A DNA stretch of 64,000 nt from the NCBI RefSeq assembly GCF_003003175.1, contig NZ_PVTY01000009.1:62001-126000 (forward strand). The letters are read 5' to 3'. How positions within the stretch are numbered: position 1 is the stretch's first letter; the number at the start of each line of letters is the position of its first letter. A program made the translations under genes and the position numbers. The notes beneath the pieces were generated by a model that did not search any database, was not told the origin of the DNA, and saw only the letters and a program-made list of their open reading frames with translations. The stretch comes from Nesterenkonia sandarakina. Its GTDB lineage: Bacteria > Actinomycetota > Actinomycetes > Actinomycetales > Micrococcaceae. Below are positions 23,392-30,400 of this stretch, one piece after another.

Positions 23392-24305
23392 GCGTTGCTC
23401 TCCTCGTTGATCGGCAGGGTCTCGTCCTGCGTGGTCTCGTCCACAATCTCGCCCTCGTGGACCTCGGATGCGGCGGCGTCGGCCTTGGCCTGCAGCTCCT
23501 GGCCACGCTGCGCGATCTTCGCCAGACGCGGATCCTGCGGGTTGTTCGACTTCAACCAGTTGTGGATCCGCCGGAGCCGCTCGAGGCTGTCCCACGCGTC
23601 CTTGATCCCCTGGTCGACCGCGTCTGACCCCGGCTGGGTGGCGGGTTCCTCGGGGCTGGGTGCACTCTCGGCGGCGAGATGCGGACCCCGGACAGTCGCC
23701 GGAGCGGGTGCGGAGGCCGGTTCGGGTGCCCCGGCTTGATCCATCTCGTCCGCGGTGTACAGACCGGAGAGGTCCTGCGGGAACGCCTTGCGCAGGGCCA
23801 GCGCCTCGGCGCACTTCGCGAGCTGCCCGGCGGGCCGGGACGCCCACATGGCATTCAGGCCACCGTCGCGCTTCCGGGCCGCGTACTCATCGAAGAGCGC
23901 GATCGCGGGGAACCGCTGGCCGTTGCGCAGGACCGTGGCCTTCGCCGCGACGGGAGGGGTGCTCCCGACCCAAACGTCACGCCAGACGCCGTCCTCGCCG
24001 CACCAGAGGTTGTCCTCGTAGCCGAGGGTCTCTGAGGTGCCGCGCACCGCCCGGGTGGCGATGAGCCGGAAGCCGTCGATGCCGGTCTGGATGGTCTGCT
24101 TGCCCTGGCGTTCGATCATGTAGATCTGGCGGGCAAACGGGTCGAGGCCGGTGCGCTTGCACTGGTGGAAGAAGATCTCCACGTCGGCCCGGTTGGCGCG
24201 TTGCACGCCGAGGTGCTGCAACGCGGATGCCTGGTCGGGTGTCCAGGTGGTCTGGTCGTCTCGGATGGTCAGCGCGGTGGCGCCGGCCCTTTGCATGTCG
24301 TTCAT
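23388..24305 (-). CDS. bet: phage recombination protein Bet (RecT/Red-beta family annealase)
   Basis: 305 residues. The family core is clear: EIFFHQCKRTGLDPFARQIYMIER, GIDGFRLIATRAVRG, LWCGEDGVWRDVW, KATVLR, AMWASRPAGQLAKCAEALALRKAFP. The C-terminal quarter is Pro/Ala-rich and then charged. Bet anneals complementary single strands during phage recombination. It is followed by the 193-residue gene, SSB and others in one operon. I see no RecE/YqaJ-type exonuclease nearby. Confidence 0.92.
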   Translation of the reverse strand: MNDMQRAGATALTIRDDQTTWTPDQASALQHLGVQRANRADVEIFFHQCKRTGLDPFARQIYMIERQGKQTIQTGIDGFRLIATRAVRGTSETLGYEDNLWCGEDGVWRDVWVGSTPPVAAKATVLRNGQRFPAIALFDEYAARKRDGGLNAMWASRPAGQLAKCAEALALRKAFPQDLSGLYTADEMDQAGAPEPASAPAPATVRGPHLAAESAPSPEEPATQPGSDAVDQGIKDAWDSLERLRRIHNWLKSNNPQDPRLAKIAQRGQELQAKADAAASEVHEGEIVDETTQDETLPINEESNA

Positions 24306-24328
24306 GGTGTCCTTCTCTCGGGTGGGGG

Positions 24329-24517
24329 TTATGCGTGGGTGGGGTGGGGTCGGTCGAGGATGAGGCCGGGGCCGCCGATTGCTGAGGCGATGAAGATGCC
24401 GAGCATTGCGGCGCCGTAGTGGCCGGTGAACAGGAGCGCGACACCGACCAGAAGCGCAGGTGCCCACAAAAAAAGCCGCCTACGTTGAGCGGCTACAGGT
24501 GCGGATGGTGGTCTCAT
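24329..24517 (-). CDS. small membrane protein, interrupted by a terminator-like hairpin
   Basis: 62 residues: basic start RRRLFLWAP, then one long or two short hydrophobic helices (LLVGVALLFTGHYGAAMLGIFIASAIGG). Coupled to the gene before by ATGA. A hairpin with T7 lies over codons 7-17, so transcription may often stop inside it. It may therefore be expressed only under antitermination. Confidence 0.5.
   Translation of the reverse strand: MRPPSAPVAAQRRRLFLWAPALLVGVALLFTGHYGAAMLGIFIASAIGGPGLILDRPHPTHA
24468..24494 (-). terminator. intrinsic terminator inside a small gene
   Basis: On the minus strand AGCCGC pairs with GCGGCT and is followed by seven T residues (24474-24468). It splits the upstream mini-gene group from the Bet operon. 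Confidence 0.7.
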
Positions 24518-24984
24518 GCGACTTTCACCTCCTCGATGAGTTCTCCGTCGACCAAGTGGTCGGCGCCCTCGCAGTGGAATGCACAGTGGTCGGTGACCTC
24601 GTGTGCCTCGTACCAGTCGTTGGCGGCCTGGTCCTGGTGCTTGGCGCAGAACTCGGTGTGGAGCATGGCCGGTACCCGGCACTGGTCGTCCGCGGCTGGG
24701 AAGTAGTGGCAATCGTTCTGCGGCGCCTGGCAGGTGGCGGCGAGCTCGCGGAGCCGGACTGCTTCCCGGTGGTCGGAGATCTCGGCCGCAGCCTGCTTCA
24801 TGGCGTTGACTGCGGTCTGCATGTCGTTCAGTGCGGCCTCGAAGTCGGTGAAGCCGTCCTCCTGGCCGAGCGCGATCAGGCCGGCGATCCGGCAGACGTT
24901 CAGGTCCGTTATGCCGCGGCTCAACATACGGTGCACCTGCTGGATCTGCGGCAGGCTCATCTCGCGGGGGTTCTCGGTGCTCAC
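24514..24984 (-). CDS. phage protein of unknown function
   Basis: 156 residues from GTG 24984 (GTGA overlap with the previous stop). The N-terminal half is helical (MSLPQIQQVHRMLSRGI). The second half has scattered Cys/His (CHYFPAADDQC, CAKHQ, HCAFHC), perhaps metal-binding. No family recognised. Confidence 0.5.
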   Translation of the reverse strand: MSTENPREMSLPQIQQVHRMLSRGITDLNVCRIAGLIALGQEDGFTDFEAALNDMQTAVNAMKQAAAEISDHREAVRLRELAATCQAPQNDCHYFPAADDQCRVPAMLHTEFCAKHQDQAANDWYEAHEVTDHCAFHCEGADHLVDGELIEEVKVA

Positions 24985-25118
24985 GATGCGTTCTCCTTCT
25001 GTGCGTCTTGCCAGCCACGTGTGTAGCCGAGGGTGGCGGCGTATGCCTCCCGTTCCTTGATGCCCTTCGCGGCGAGCTCGGCGGCGTAGGTCTGGGCGGC
25101 CTGGTCGAGGTTGGTCAT
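24981..25118 (-). CDS. 45-residue phage protein
   Basis: Starts at ATG 25118, overlapping the previous stop. MTNLDQAAQTYAAELAAKGIKEREAYAATLGYTRGWQ: an amphipathic helix repeated twice. No function assigned. The continuous ATGA chain supports it. Confidence 0.5.
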   Translation of the reverse strand: MTNLDQAAQTYAAELAAKGIKEREAYAATLGYTRGWQDAQKENAS

Positions 25119-25249
25119 GAGGTCTGCTCCTCTGCGTCGAATCCCCAAGTGCGGCCGCAACCGTCGCAGCGCTCGTCGGCGCTCCAGCGGGTCACGCGGT
25201 CGCATTCTCGGCAGTAGTCCTGATCTTCTGCCAGCTGCTCGTCGCTCAT
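25115..25249 (-). CDS. 44-residue zinc-ribbon protein
   Basis: The frame from ATG 25249 holds YCREC and RCDGCG, two Cys-x2-Cys pairs about 12 residues apart, in a highly acidic background. Such mini zinc ribbons are common in actinophage early operons. ATGA overlaps link it to both neighbours. Confidence 0.55.
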   Translation of the reverse strand: MSDEQLAEDQDYCRECDRVTRWSADERCDGCGRTWGFDAEEQTS

Positions 25250-25398
25250 GGCGTGTCCTTCGGTCGTGGGTGTGGGAGTCGTGCGGCGATGCTGTCCTGC
25301 CGGTCCCGCTCACGTGCCAGCCGGGCCAGGATGACCAGGAGGCCAGCGCAGAGGGCGAGCCAGACGAGCAGGGCTAGGGTGATATAGACGGGAATCAT
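25246..25398 (-). CDS. 50-residue single-pass membrane protein
   Basis: MIPVYITLALLVWLALCAGLLVILARLARERDRQ: one transmembrane helix (residues 4-26) followed by a basic, Arg-rich cytosolic tail. Coupled to the next gene by ATGA. Function unknown. Confidence 0.55.
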   Translation of the reverse strand: MIPVYITLALLVWLALCAGLLVILARLARERDRQDSIAARLPHPRPKDTP

Positions 25399-25460
25399 GG
25401 GGTGGCCTCTCCGCGAGGAATAGGTGGAGCTCGGGCGAATGCGCCCGATAAGCTCGTGCT

Positions 25461-25931
25461 GTGGAATGGGTCAATGTGACAATCGCTCTCGCTTCGCTCG
25501 GCTTCGCGGCGTTCTCCTGGTGGATGGCCGACGGAGCAAAGAAGGCACGCGACCAGGCACAGGAGGATCGCCGGCGCGTCGAACGGCAAGTGCAGGCCGT
25601 GGAAGAGATCGCGGCCTCGCTCGCTCGACCGCCGCTAAGCGCGCATCATCTCGGCGACCGGGATAGGACGATCGTGGTCCGCAATACCAGCTCGCAGGAG
25701 ATCACATTGAAAGAGCTCCTAAACGAGAGCGACTTCCACATGTTTGGGTCAATGACCCGCGATCGGGAGGGCGTGTGGCCGGTGACGATCCCAGTCGGGT
25801 CTCTTCACCGCTTCTACGCCTTGATGAACCATGGCTACGCCATGCCTGACCACTTCGAATTCCGAGTGGAAGGCAGTGATTCCCCGATCTTTGTTGGCCT
25901 CGAGCCGGCGGCGGAGCCCAAGAAGCGATGA
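25461..25931 (+). CDS. membrane-anchored cargo protein, opposite strand
   Basis: 156 residues from GTG 25461. One N-terminal transmembrane helix (VTIALASLGFAAFSWWM), a coiled coil (about 25-50), then a soluble beta domain. TAAGCT at 25450-25455 places the transcription start at the GTG, so the message is probably leaderless. Rightward orientation within the leftward early operon marks it as a moron. No family recognised. Confidence 0.6.
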   Translation: MEWVNVTIALASLGFAAFSWWMADGAKKARDQAQEDRRRVERQVQAVEEIAASLARPPLSAHHLGDRDRTIVVRNTSSQEITLKELLNESDFHMFGSMTRDREGVWPVTIPVGSLHRFYALMNHGYAMPDHFEFRVEGSDSPIFVGLEPAAEPKKR

Positions 25932-25980
25932 GGTCACATGTCGCATCTGCGAGTCGGTAGCTCGCCGTAGACGCCTCGAG

Positions 25981-26235
25981 TCACGCGGTCAGCGCCCTGG
26001 GTGCTTGGCCGCACCGCTGGCATGGCGTCGTGCCGAGCAGGTGGTGCAGTGCCTCGCAGGGGACGGGGTCGGAGTGCATGACCAGGCGTTCCTTCTCGAG
26101 GTCCGTCATGCGGCTTATCCGGCGGACACATTCCCTGCCGACCCGCTTCTGCTGGGAGCGGCTGATCATGATGCCCATGCTGTGCGCGGTGCCGAGTGCG
26201 GCTTTCTCGAATCCGGTCCGGGTGATGGTGGACAT
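25981..26235 (-). CDS. small phage protein with Cys/His motif
   Basis: 84 residues. The C-terminal part EALHHLLGTTPCQRCGQAP has a Cys-x2-Cys pair. The start is ATG 26235 with GGAAAGGG-like bases upstream. Its 3' end faces the rightward gene that ends at 25931. Function unknown. Confidence 0.55.
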   Translation of the reverse strand: MSTITRTGFEKAALGTAHSMGIMISRSQQKRVGRECVRRISRMTDLEKERLVMHSDPVPCEALHHLLGTTPCQRCGQAPRALTA

Positions 26236-26323
26236 AGTGGTGCCCTTTCCTGTCTGCGCTCTCGGCGGACCAAGAGACGGGGTGCTGCGTGGGGTGTGGG
26301 GTGATGGCCGAGTGGCTGGGGCG

Positions 26324-26578
26324 CTACGGGGCGGCGAGCAGCTCAAGGATCCTGCGCCGGTCATATGGCACGGCAACTGCGCGGCGGGTCTTGAAAGCCT
26401 CGATGCTGTCCTCGTAGATGAGGATCTTGCCGGTGCGCCCATCGGTGAGCTTGAAAGCCTCAAGCTCACCCTTGTGGATCAGCCGATACACGGTGGAGGT
26501 GGAGACCGGCTTGTGCTCGCTGGCGAGCATCTGGGCCGCGTCCTTCACCTCGACGGCGTTGCGGGTTCGGCGGCTCAT
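26324..26578 (-). CDS. excisionase-type / MerR-like helix-turn-helix protein
   Basis: 84 residues. VKDAAQMLASEHKPVSTSTVYRLIHKGELEAFKLTDGRTGKILIYEDSIEAFKTRR is the helix-turn-helix plus wing of the excise/MerR family (binding-domain proteins of about 60-90 residues). It may act as a directionality factor for the integrase that is outside the window, or as an early regulator. Coupled to the next gene upstream. Confidence 0.75.
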   Translation of the reverse strand: MSRRTRNAVEVKDAAQMLASEHKPVSTSTVYRLIHKGELEAFKLTDGRTGKILIYEDSIEAFKTRRAVAVPYDRRRILELLAAP

Positions 26579-26859
26579 GGTGTGGCTGCTTTCCAGACGC
26601 GGATGACGCCGCCGCGTCGTGACTTGGTGTGGGACAAGGTGTAACCCTCTTGGGTGATGGAGCCTCGGTTGCAGGCGGCTCGGAATGCGGACCCGATCCA
26701 GTTGCAGTGCTCGGGCTTCCCGACCATGCCGCGAAGGTCCTCGGCGGTGAACGTCTGGCCGGTGCGGTGGTAGCGGACGACTAGGGCGTCGATGGCGGTG
26801 TGGGCGTCGTGCATCCAGTCCCGCTTGGGGTCCAGGGTGATTGCCCTGGGGGTGCTCAT
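26575..26859 (-). CDS. phage protein with possible helix-turn-helix
   Basis: 94 residues. TGQTFTAEDLRGMVGKPEHCNWIGSAFRAACNRGSI resembles a winged-helix found in actinophage early proteins, followed by a beta segment. Function uncertain. ATGA overlaps at both ends. Confidence 0.55.
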   Translation of the reverse strand: MSTPRAITLDPKRDWMHDAHTAIDALVVRYHRTGQTFTAEDLRGMVGKPEHCNWIGSAFRAACNRGSITQEGYTLSHTKSRRGGVIRVWKAATP

Positions 26860-27188
26860 CGCACACTAGCACCTACCTCTCGTTGGACATTGGAGTTAGT
26901 GACCAAAAAAAGACCTTCGACGGGGATGCCGAAGACTTCGCAGATGGCCTGTGCGGTGTCCGGGTGGACCGTGCTCCGGTACCCGCTGCGCAGGTTCCCG
27001 ATGGTGGACTTCTTGCACCCCTCGGGTGCGGTCGGGTTCAGGCGCAGCCGCTTCTTGTAGGACCGACGCAGACGGAAGTCCACCTCGTCGGCCAGTGGAC
27101 GGACCGACCAGTAGCCGCGCCGCATGTAGCTCTTGAGCAGCTCGGGGTTTTCGAGCTTCGCTTCTTCCCGTAGTGCTGAGATCACCAT
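26856..27188 (-). CDS. Cro-like early regulator (XRE-type)
   Basis: 110 residues. RSYKKRLRLNPTAPEGCKKSTIGNLRSGYRSTVHPDTAQAICEVFGIPVEGLFLV is a helix-turn-helix of the XRE type. It is first in the leftward operon and divergent from the repressor gene, the place of Cro. A strong AAAGGAGG ribosome site precedes ATG 27188. It probably binds the operators at 27241-27326 and opposes the repressor. Confidence 0.75.
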   Translation of the reverse strand: MVISALREEAKLENPELLKSYMRRGYWSVRPLADEVDFRLRRSYKKRLRLNPTAPEGCKKSTIGNLRSGYRSTVHPDTAQAICEVFGIPVEGLFLVTNSNVQREVGASVR

Positions 27189-27218
27189 GTCGCCTCCTTT
27201 CGTGTTGGCTCTAATTGG

Positions 27219-27247
27219 AGCTTAGACCCGTTGGACGCTGGTGTCCA
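27219..27247 (-). promoter_or_regulatory. leftward (lytic) early promoter
   Basis: On the minus strand -35 TGGACA (27247-27242) and -10 TAAGCT (27224-27219) are 17 bp apart, placing the start about 20 bases before the Cro-like gene. The -35 overlaps the first operator, so repressor binding would block it. Confidence 0.65.
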
Positions 27248-27326
27248 CACCGGAGAGAGATTCTTTTCGCGCCACCATGCGGATGCGGAAAATTACACGC
27301 CTGGTATTTGTGGACACGGTGGACAC
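27241..27326. promoter_or_regulatory. immunity operators GTGTCCAC
   Basis: The octamer occurs at 27241-27248 and, inverted (GTGGACAC), at 27310-27317 and 27319-27326. The last two are direct repeats 9 bp apart next to the rightward promoter. The first lies in a GGTGT-CC-ACACC palindrome. Confidence 0.65.
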
Positions 27327-27335
27327 CGATAGGGT
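27308..27335 (+). promoter_or_regulatory. rightward repressor promoter
   Basis: -35-like TTGTGG (27308-27313) and -10 TAGGGT (27330-27335), 16 bp apart, upstream of the repressor gene. Two operators lie within and beside the -35, so the repressor probably controls its own synthesis. Confidence 0.5.
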
Positions 27336-27369
27336 AGACGCGCCCAACAATGTGTAGGAGATTAGCCCC

Positions 27370-27945
27370 ATGGACAACAGCTACCCCGCCGAGATTGAGC
27401 GGCTGATGGAGCAGAAGGGCTACGTGAAGCAGCGTGGCGCCGGAGTCTCTGTCAACGCTCTCGCCGCGGCCTCTGGAATCCATGTGGATACCGTAAAAAG
27501 CATCATTCAGGGTGGCAGGGCGTCCCGACCTAAAACCGTGGACGCAGTCGCCAGCGCGCTGGGGGTCACCAGCTCCCAGCTGCTCGAGTATGCCGGCAAC
27601 CCTGGCGGTGAAGTCTACGTCGGCCCCGAAGCGACCCGGCGCATGTCGGATCGGGAACGGGCCGCGCTGACTGAATTTCTCCTAGCAACATTGGAACGCG
27701 ACAGGAAAGAAGGTGGGGAGCATGGGCAAGGTTCCGCCCCCATTACCCAGGCCGTCCGATCGACGGACGGCGAAGTCACATACGAGATTCACGGAGATGA
27801 GCTCAAGGCTCGCCGCGACAGGCCGCACCGACCGCGCCGTGCGGGCCACGACCCCGAGTGGGACGAGATGTACGGCGAGAAAATCGCCGCACTTGAGGAA
27901 GATCCGAACCTCGACCGGGATCAGCTGCCCGAGGATGGCCCGTGA
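27370..27945 (+). CDS. phage repressor (XRE helix-turn-helix)
   Basis: 191 residues. The N-terminal DNA-binding domain contains VSVNALAAASGIHVDTVKSIIQGGRASRPKTVDAVASALGVTSSQLLEYAG, a clear XRE helix-turn-helix (about residues 18-75). The C-terminal part is acidic and charged, without a LexA-type Ser/Lys autoprotease. So induction may instead depend on the nearby ImmA/IrrE-like metalloprotease. Ribosome site TAGGAG. Confidence 0.82.
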   Translation: MDNSYPAEIERLMEQKGYVKQRGAGVSVNALAAASGIHVDTVKSIIQGGRASRPKTVDAVASALGVTSSQLLEYAGNPGGEVYVGPEATRRMSDRERAALTEFLLATLERDRKEGGEHGQGSAPITQAVRSTDGEVTYEIHGDELKARRDRPHRPRRAGHDPEWDEMYGEKIAALEEDPNLDRDQLPEDGP

Positions 27946-28877
27946 TTAGGCCTAGGCCCAAAGGTGGGTTTAGTCGCACGTGCAGCGTCTACGAACTCGC
28001 TTATCGCATCAAAAGGAAGTCGGTTCCCCCGAGCAGCGTGATCTCCGATGCACAGCTCAAACGCTTCGGTGCACTCCCCCACGAAGAGCGGTTCCACCGC
28101 GGAGTTATGTACGACTCGCTTCAGGTGGGCGGTATTTGGCTACTGGCCATGTACTCCCCAATTGACACGCGCTTCCTGAGTTACATGTCCTCTACCGGCG
28201 AGGTGCGTGATGTCTCTTCCGACGACGTGCCTCTTGCGTATCCCACCGCGGTCTTGTTCTTGCGCGGAGGATCACGAGTGGCAATTCTCAAGGGTCACCG
28301 ATCGGCGCCGGGACCGGACGACCTTCACGCATTCCTCGAGCGGTGGATGGAACCTGCTACCCCTGACAGTAAGTGGATCGTGAACCAACTCCTGAGGACA
28401 GACCAGCTTCGGAGAATCAGAGAGGCAAAAGCGGTTACCGAAGTGACCGTCACCGCCGCTGCTGACGACGACCTTCTGTCCGAGCATCACCGGGACACGA
28501 ATCCACTCATGTCAGACATCGCCCGTACAGTCAGGGGCGAGAAGTTCCCTCACGGGGCAGTAACTGTCGGGGTTAAGCTAGATGCTAAGTACTCCCCGGA
28601 TGAGTCGGAGGCTCTACGAAAAACCGCCGAGCAAGAACTGTCCCGGGGAACTATCCGGCCAGAGGGGGGCTCGGTAACGTTGATTGGGTCCGACGGCCGC
28701 GAAGAGTTGATGCGCATCGTTCGTGACCACATGACGATCAAAGTGGCCGTTGCAGGCCGAGACCCGGATCAAGTGTCTTTCACGAATCTCGCCGAAGGCA
28801 TGGTTAGTGCAGTAGAGGAGATCGAAAGTCGTGTGGAAGCAGCTGGTCGATTGGATGTCGAACCACCCGCTGATTGA
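27942..28877 (+). CDS. unknown protein of the immunity operon
   Basis: 311 residues from GTG 27942, overlapping the repressor stop by four bases. Soluble alpha/beta protein with no transmembrane helix. An N-terminal beta-rich part ends with VAILKGHRSAPGPDDL. The C-terminal half has a helical-beta pattern and charged motifs. I do not recognise the family. Because it is co-transcribed with the repressor it should be made in the lysogen, as are many phage-encoded defence or exclusion factors. Confidence 0.7.
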   Translation: MIRPRPKGGFSRTCSVYELAYRIKRKSVPPSSVISDAQLKRFGALPHEERFHRGVMYDSLQVGGIWLLAMYSPIDTRFLSYMSSTGEVRDVSSDDVPLAYPTAVLFLRGGSRVAILKGHRSAPGPDDLHAFLERWMEPATPDSKWIVNQLLRTDQLRRIREAKAVTEVTVTAAADDDLLSEHHRDTNPLMSDIARTVRGEKFPHGAVTVGVKLDAKYSPDESEALRKTAEQELSRGTIRPEGGSVTLIGSDGREELMRIVRDHMTIKVAVAGRDPDQVSFTNLAEGMVSAVEEIESRVEAAGRLDVEPPAD

Positions 28878-29325
28878 CTTCGGCGTGGCGGCCATGGCTG
28901 TCGTTGGGTGGCTAGCCATCGGTGGCCCATGCCTTCAGGCGGACGTTGCGGCTCCCGCACTTACCGGTCTTGCGTCACTCGCGGGCATATCTTTCGCGCT
29001 GGTTTCCGTGGTCTTGGCCTTCATTCATCGGCCAGGCGGCGAATACGTGAAGTCTGTGATGGCCAAATACGGACGAGTCCTGCACCGGGCCACCTTGGCT
29101 CCTATGTTCGCCTTACTGATCGCGGCACTGGCCCCGACCTTTGCCGCGGCAATATACCCGGCCTACCCCGCCCTGGCTACCGGCAGCGGCGTGCTCTCGG
29201 GCGCACTGACCACGGTTACACTTCTTCGCTTACTCTGGATTCTCCACGTGGTTATGGGAATGCACGATCGAGGCGCTGCGGAAGACGAGCGCGAAGTAGC
29301 GGCGCCGCCAAACGCCAAGTTTTAG
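28831..29325 (+). CDS. four-helix membrane protein of the immunity operon
   Basis: 164 residues from GTG 28831, overlapping the preceding gene by 47 bases. Four hydrophobic helices: about 16-33, 43-64, 84-106 and 115-142. The C-terminal tail is charged and cytosolic. The long overlap with the soluble 311-residue gene suggests the two proteins function together. Family not recognised. Confidence 0.65.
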   Translation: MWKQLVDWMSNHPLIDFGVAAMAVVGWLAIGGPCLQADVAAPALTGLASLAGISFALVSVVLAFIHRPGGEYVKSVMAKYGRVLHRATLAPMFALLIAALAPTFAAAIYPAYPALATGSGVLSGALTTVTLLRLLWILHVVMGMHDRGAAEDEREVAAPPNAKF

Positions 29326-29367
29326 ACCTAAGTCCATGTCAGTGCCAGGCCCTAGTCTCTGGCAGGT

Positions 29368-29733
29368 ATGGATCTCATCGACTACGCCACCGCCCTGGGT
29401 GCCAAAGTAGTGCAGAGGCCCCCGGCAGAAGGCCGATGGGGTGAATGGTGCCAACGCACCCGAGAGATCCGCCTCCACCCTGAGCTGGGCGCGCTGCAGC
29501 GGGACTATACGCTGGCCCACGAGATTGGCCACGCCTACCATCAGCACACCGGGTGCGGTCCCCGAGACGAGTGGGAGGCCGATGTCTGGGCGGCGACCGT
29601 GCTGATACGCCGGAGGGACTGGAAGCGTGCCGTCCAGATCCACGAGACAGTGGGCGCCGTTGCCATGGAAATCGGCGTGTTACCGAAGCTGGTCAAGGTA
29701 TACGCTCAGCACCTCAGACACGCCGAGCAATGA
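29368..29733 (+). CDS. ImmA/IrrE-family metallopeptidase
   Basis: 121 residues. The zinc site is HEIGHAYH (HExxH near residue 50) with a downstream EWEADVWAA glutamate motif, matching ImmA/IrrE. In ICEBs1, ImmA cleaves the repressor ImmR to start excision. Here the target may be the 27.4-kb repressor. It has its own ribosome site (GGCAGG). Confidence 0.9.
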   Translation: MDLIDYATALGAKVVQRPPAEGRWGEWCQRTREIRLHPELGALQRDYTLAHEIGHAYHQHTGCGPRDEWEADVWAATVLIRRRDWKRAVQIHETVGAVAMEIGVLPKLVKVYAQHLRHAEQ

Positions 29734-29870
29734 ATCGCACCTCAGGTGCGATCATGTGCCGAAGCTGGCGAATTAGGGCATAACTGGCGAAGCGATGCGC
29801 CGGGTGTGGACGCCCCTACTTCCCTGTCATAGCAGGGATGCACGGGCATTCGGCAGAGTTCAAAGTCATT

Positions 29871-29895
29871 GGTTCAAGCCCCGTCGCTCACCCCA
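29871..29895 (+). other. prophage right attachment site, 3' end of a tRNA (tRNA-His-like)
   Basis: GGTTCAAGCC starts a T-arm/acceptor tail that ends with CGCTCAC, C and CCA at 29885-29895. A C at position 73 is characteristic of tRNA-His. No matching 5' half occurs upstream, so only a fragment is present, as left at the far end of a prophage inserted in a tRNA 3' end. The intact tRNA and the integrase should be on the left, outside the window. Confidence 0.65.
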
Positions 29896-29899
29896 TGGA

Positions 29900-29931
29900 A
29901 CGGTCCTGGTCATTCGACCAGGGCCGTTTTT
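29900..29931 (+). terminator. intrinsic terminator behind the tRNA fragment
   Basis: ACGGTCCTGGTC and GACCAGGGCCGT form a 12-bp stem with one G-U pair and a 4-base loop, followed by TTTT. It was probably the terminator of the tRNA gene, now separated from it by the prophage, and also ends the immunity transcript. Confidence 0.85.
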
Positions 29932-29939
29932 CGTTGACC

Positions 29940-30158
29940 TCAGGCGGCGTGCTCTTTGGTTCGGTGCTCCTCGACCATGGTCTCCACGGCTTCGAGTGCG
30001 GCCCTGCCGGCGCGCGCGGCAGTGATCATGTCTTCGAATGCGGCGTGAGACCTGCCCAGATCACGCTCCTCCTCCGCGGCGAGCGCTTCCAGCCAGTGTC
30101 GGTTCACGTCCATCAGCGCGAAGTGGGCCTGTTCCTCCAGCTCGATCCGGGTCTTCAT
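29940..30158 (-). CDS. small helical protein, first chromosomal gene
   Basis: 72 residues (MKTRIELEEQAHFALMDVNRHWLEALAAEEERDL...), highly charged and helical. No known family. It is convergent with the terminator at the attachment site. The start at 30158 is used because the upstream GTG at 30176 has no better ribosome site. Confidence 0.5.
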   Translation of the reverse strand: MKTRIELEEQAHFALMDVNRHWLEALAAEEERDLGRSHAAFEDMITAARAGRAALEAVETMVEEHRTKEHAA

Positions 30159-30400
30159 GTCCTCGCGTCCCCTCACTCGGTGATTGCAAGTTGTCTACGG
30201 GTTACGACGCGAGAGCAGGTTTCGTTCAACGTGTGGCCGGTTTTCCGCGGGCGCGCTGGTCGGCGCCGGGACTGGAGGTCCGAATGATGCGCGAATGGCA
30301 TGCACCCCGACGGACTGGCGGGGCCTGGAACCAAGGTCCAGGCACCGGCTCAACCCTGGCGCAGCGAGACCGCGAATTTCTAGACTGGTCCCATGACTCC

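Noticed and set aside
27942-29325. Naming the two immunity-operon genes as a Kiwa defence system
   Set aside because: Only sizes and membrane topology are similar. I could not recognise KwaA or KwaB sequence features, so the genes are left unnamed.
29838-29895. A complete tRNA gene at the prophage end
   Set aside because: Only the T-arm and 3' acceptor strand are present. No D-arm, anticodon arm or complementary 5' acceptor strand could be found in the preceding 80 bases.
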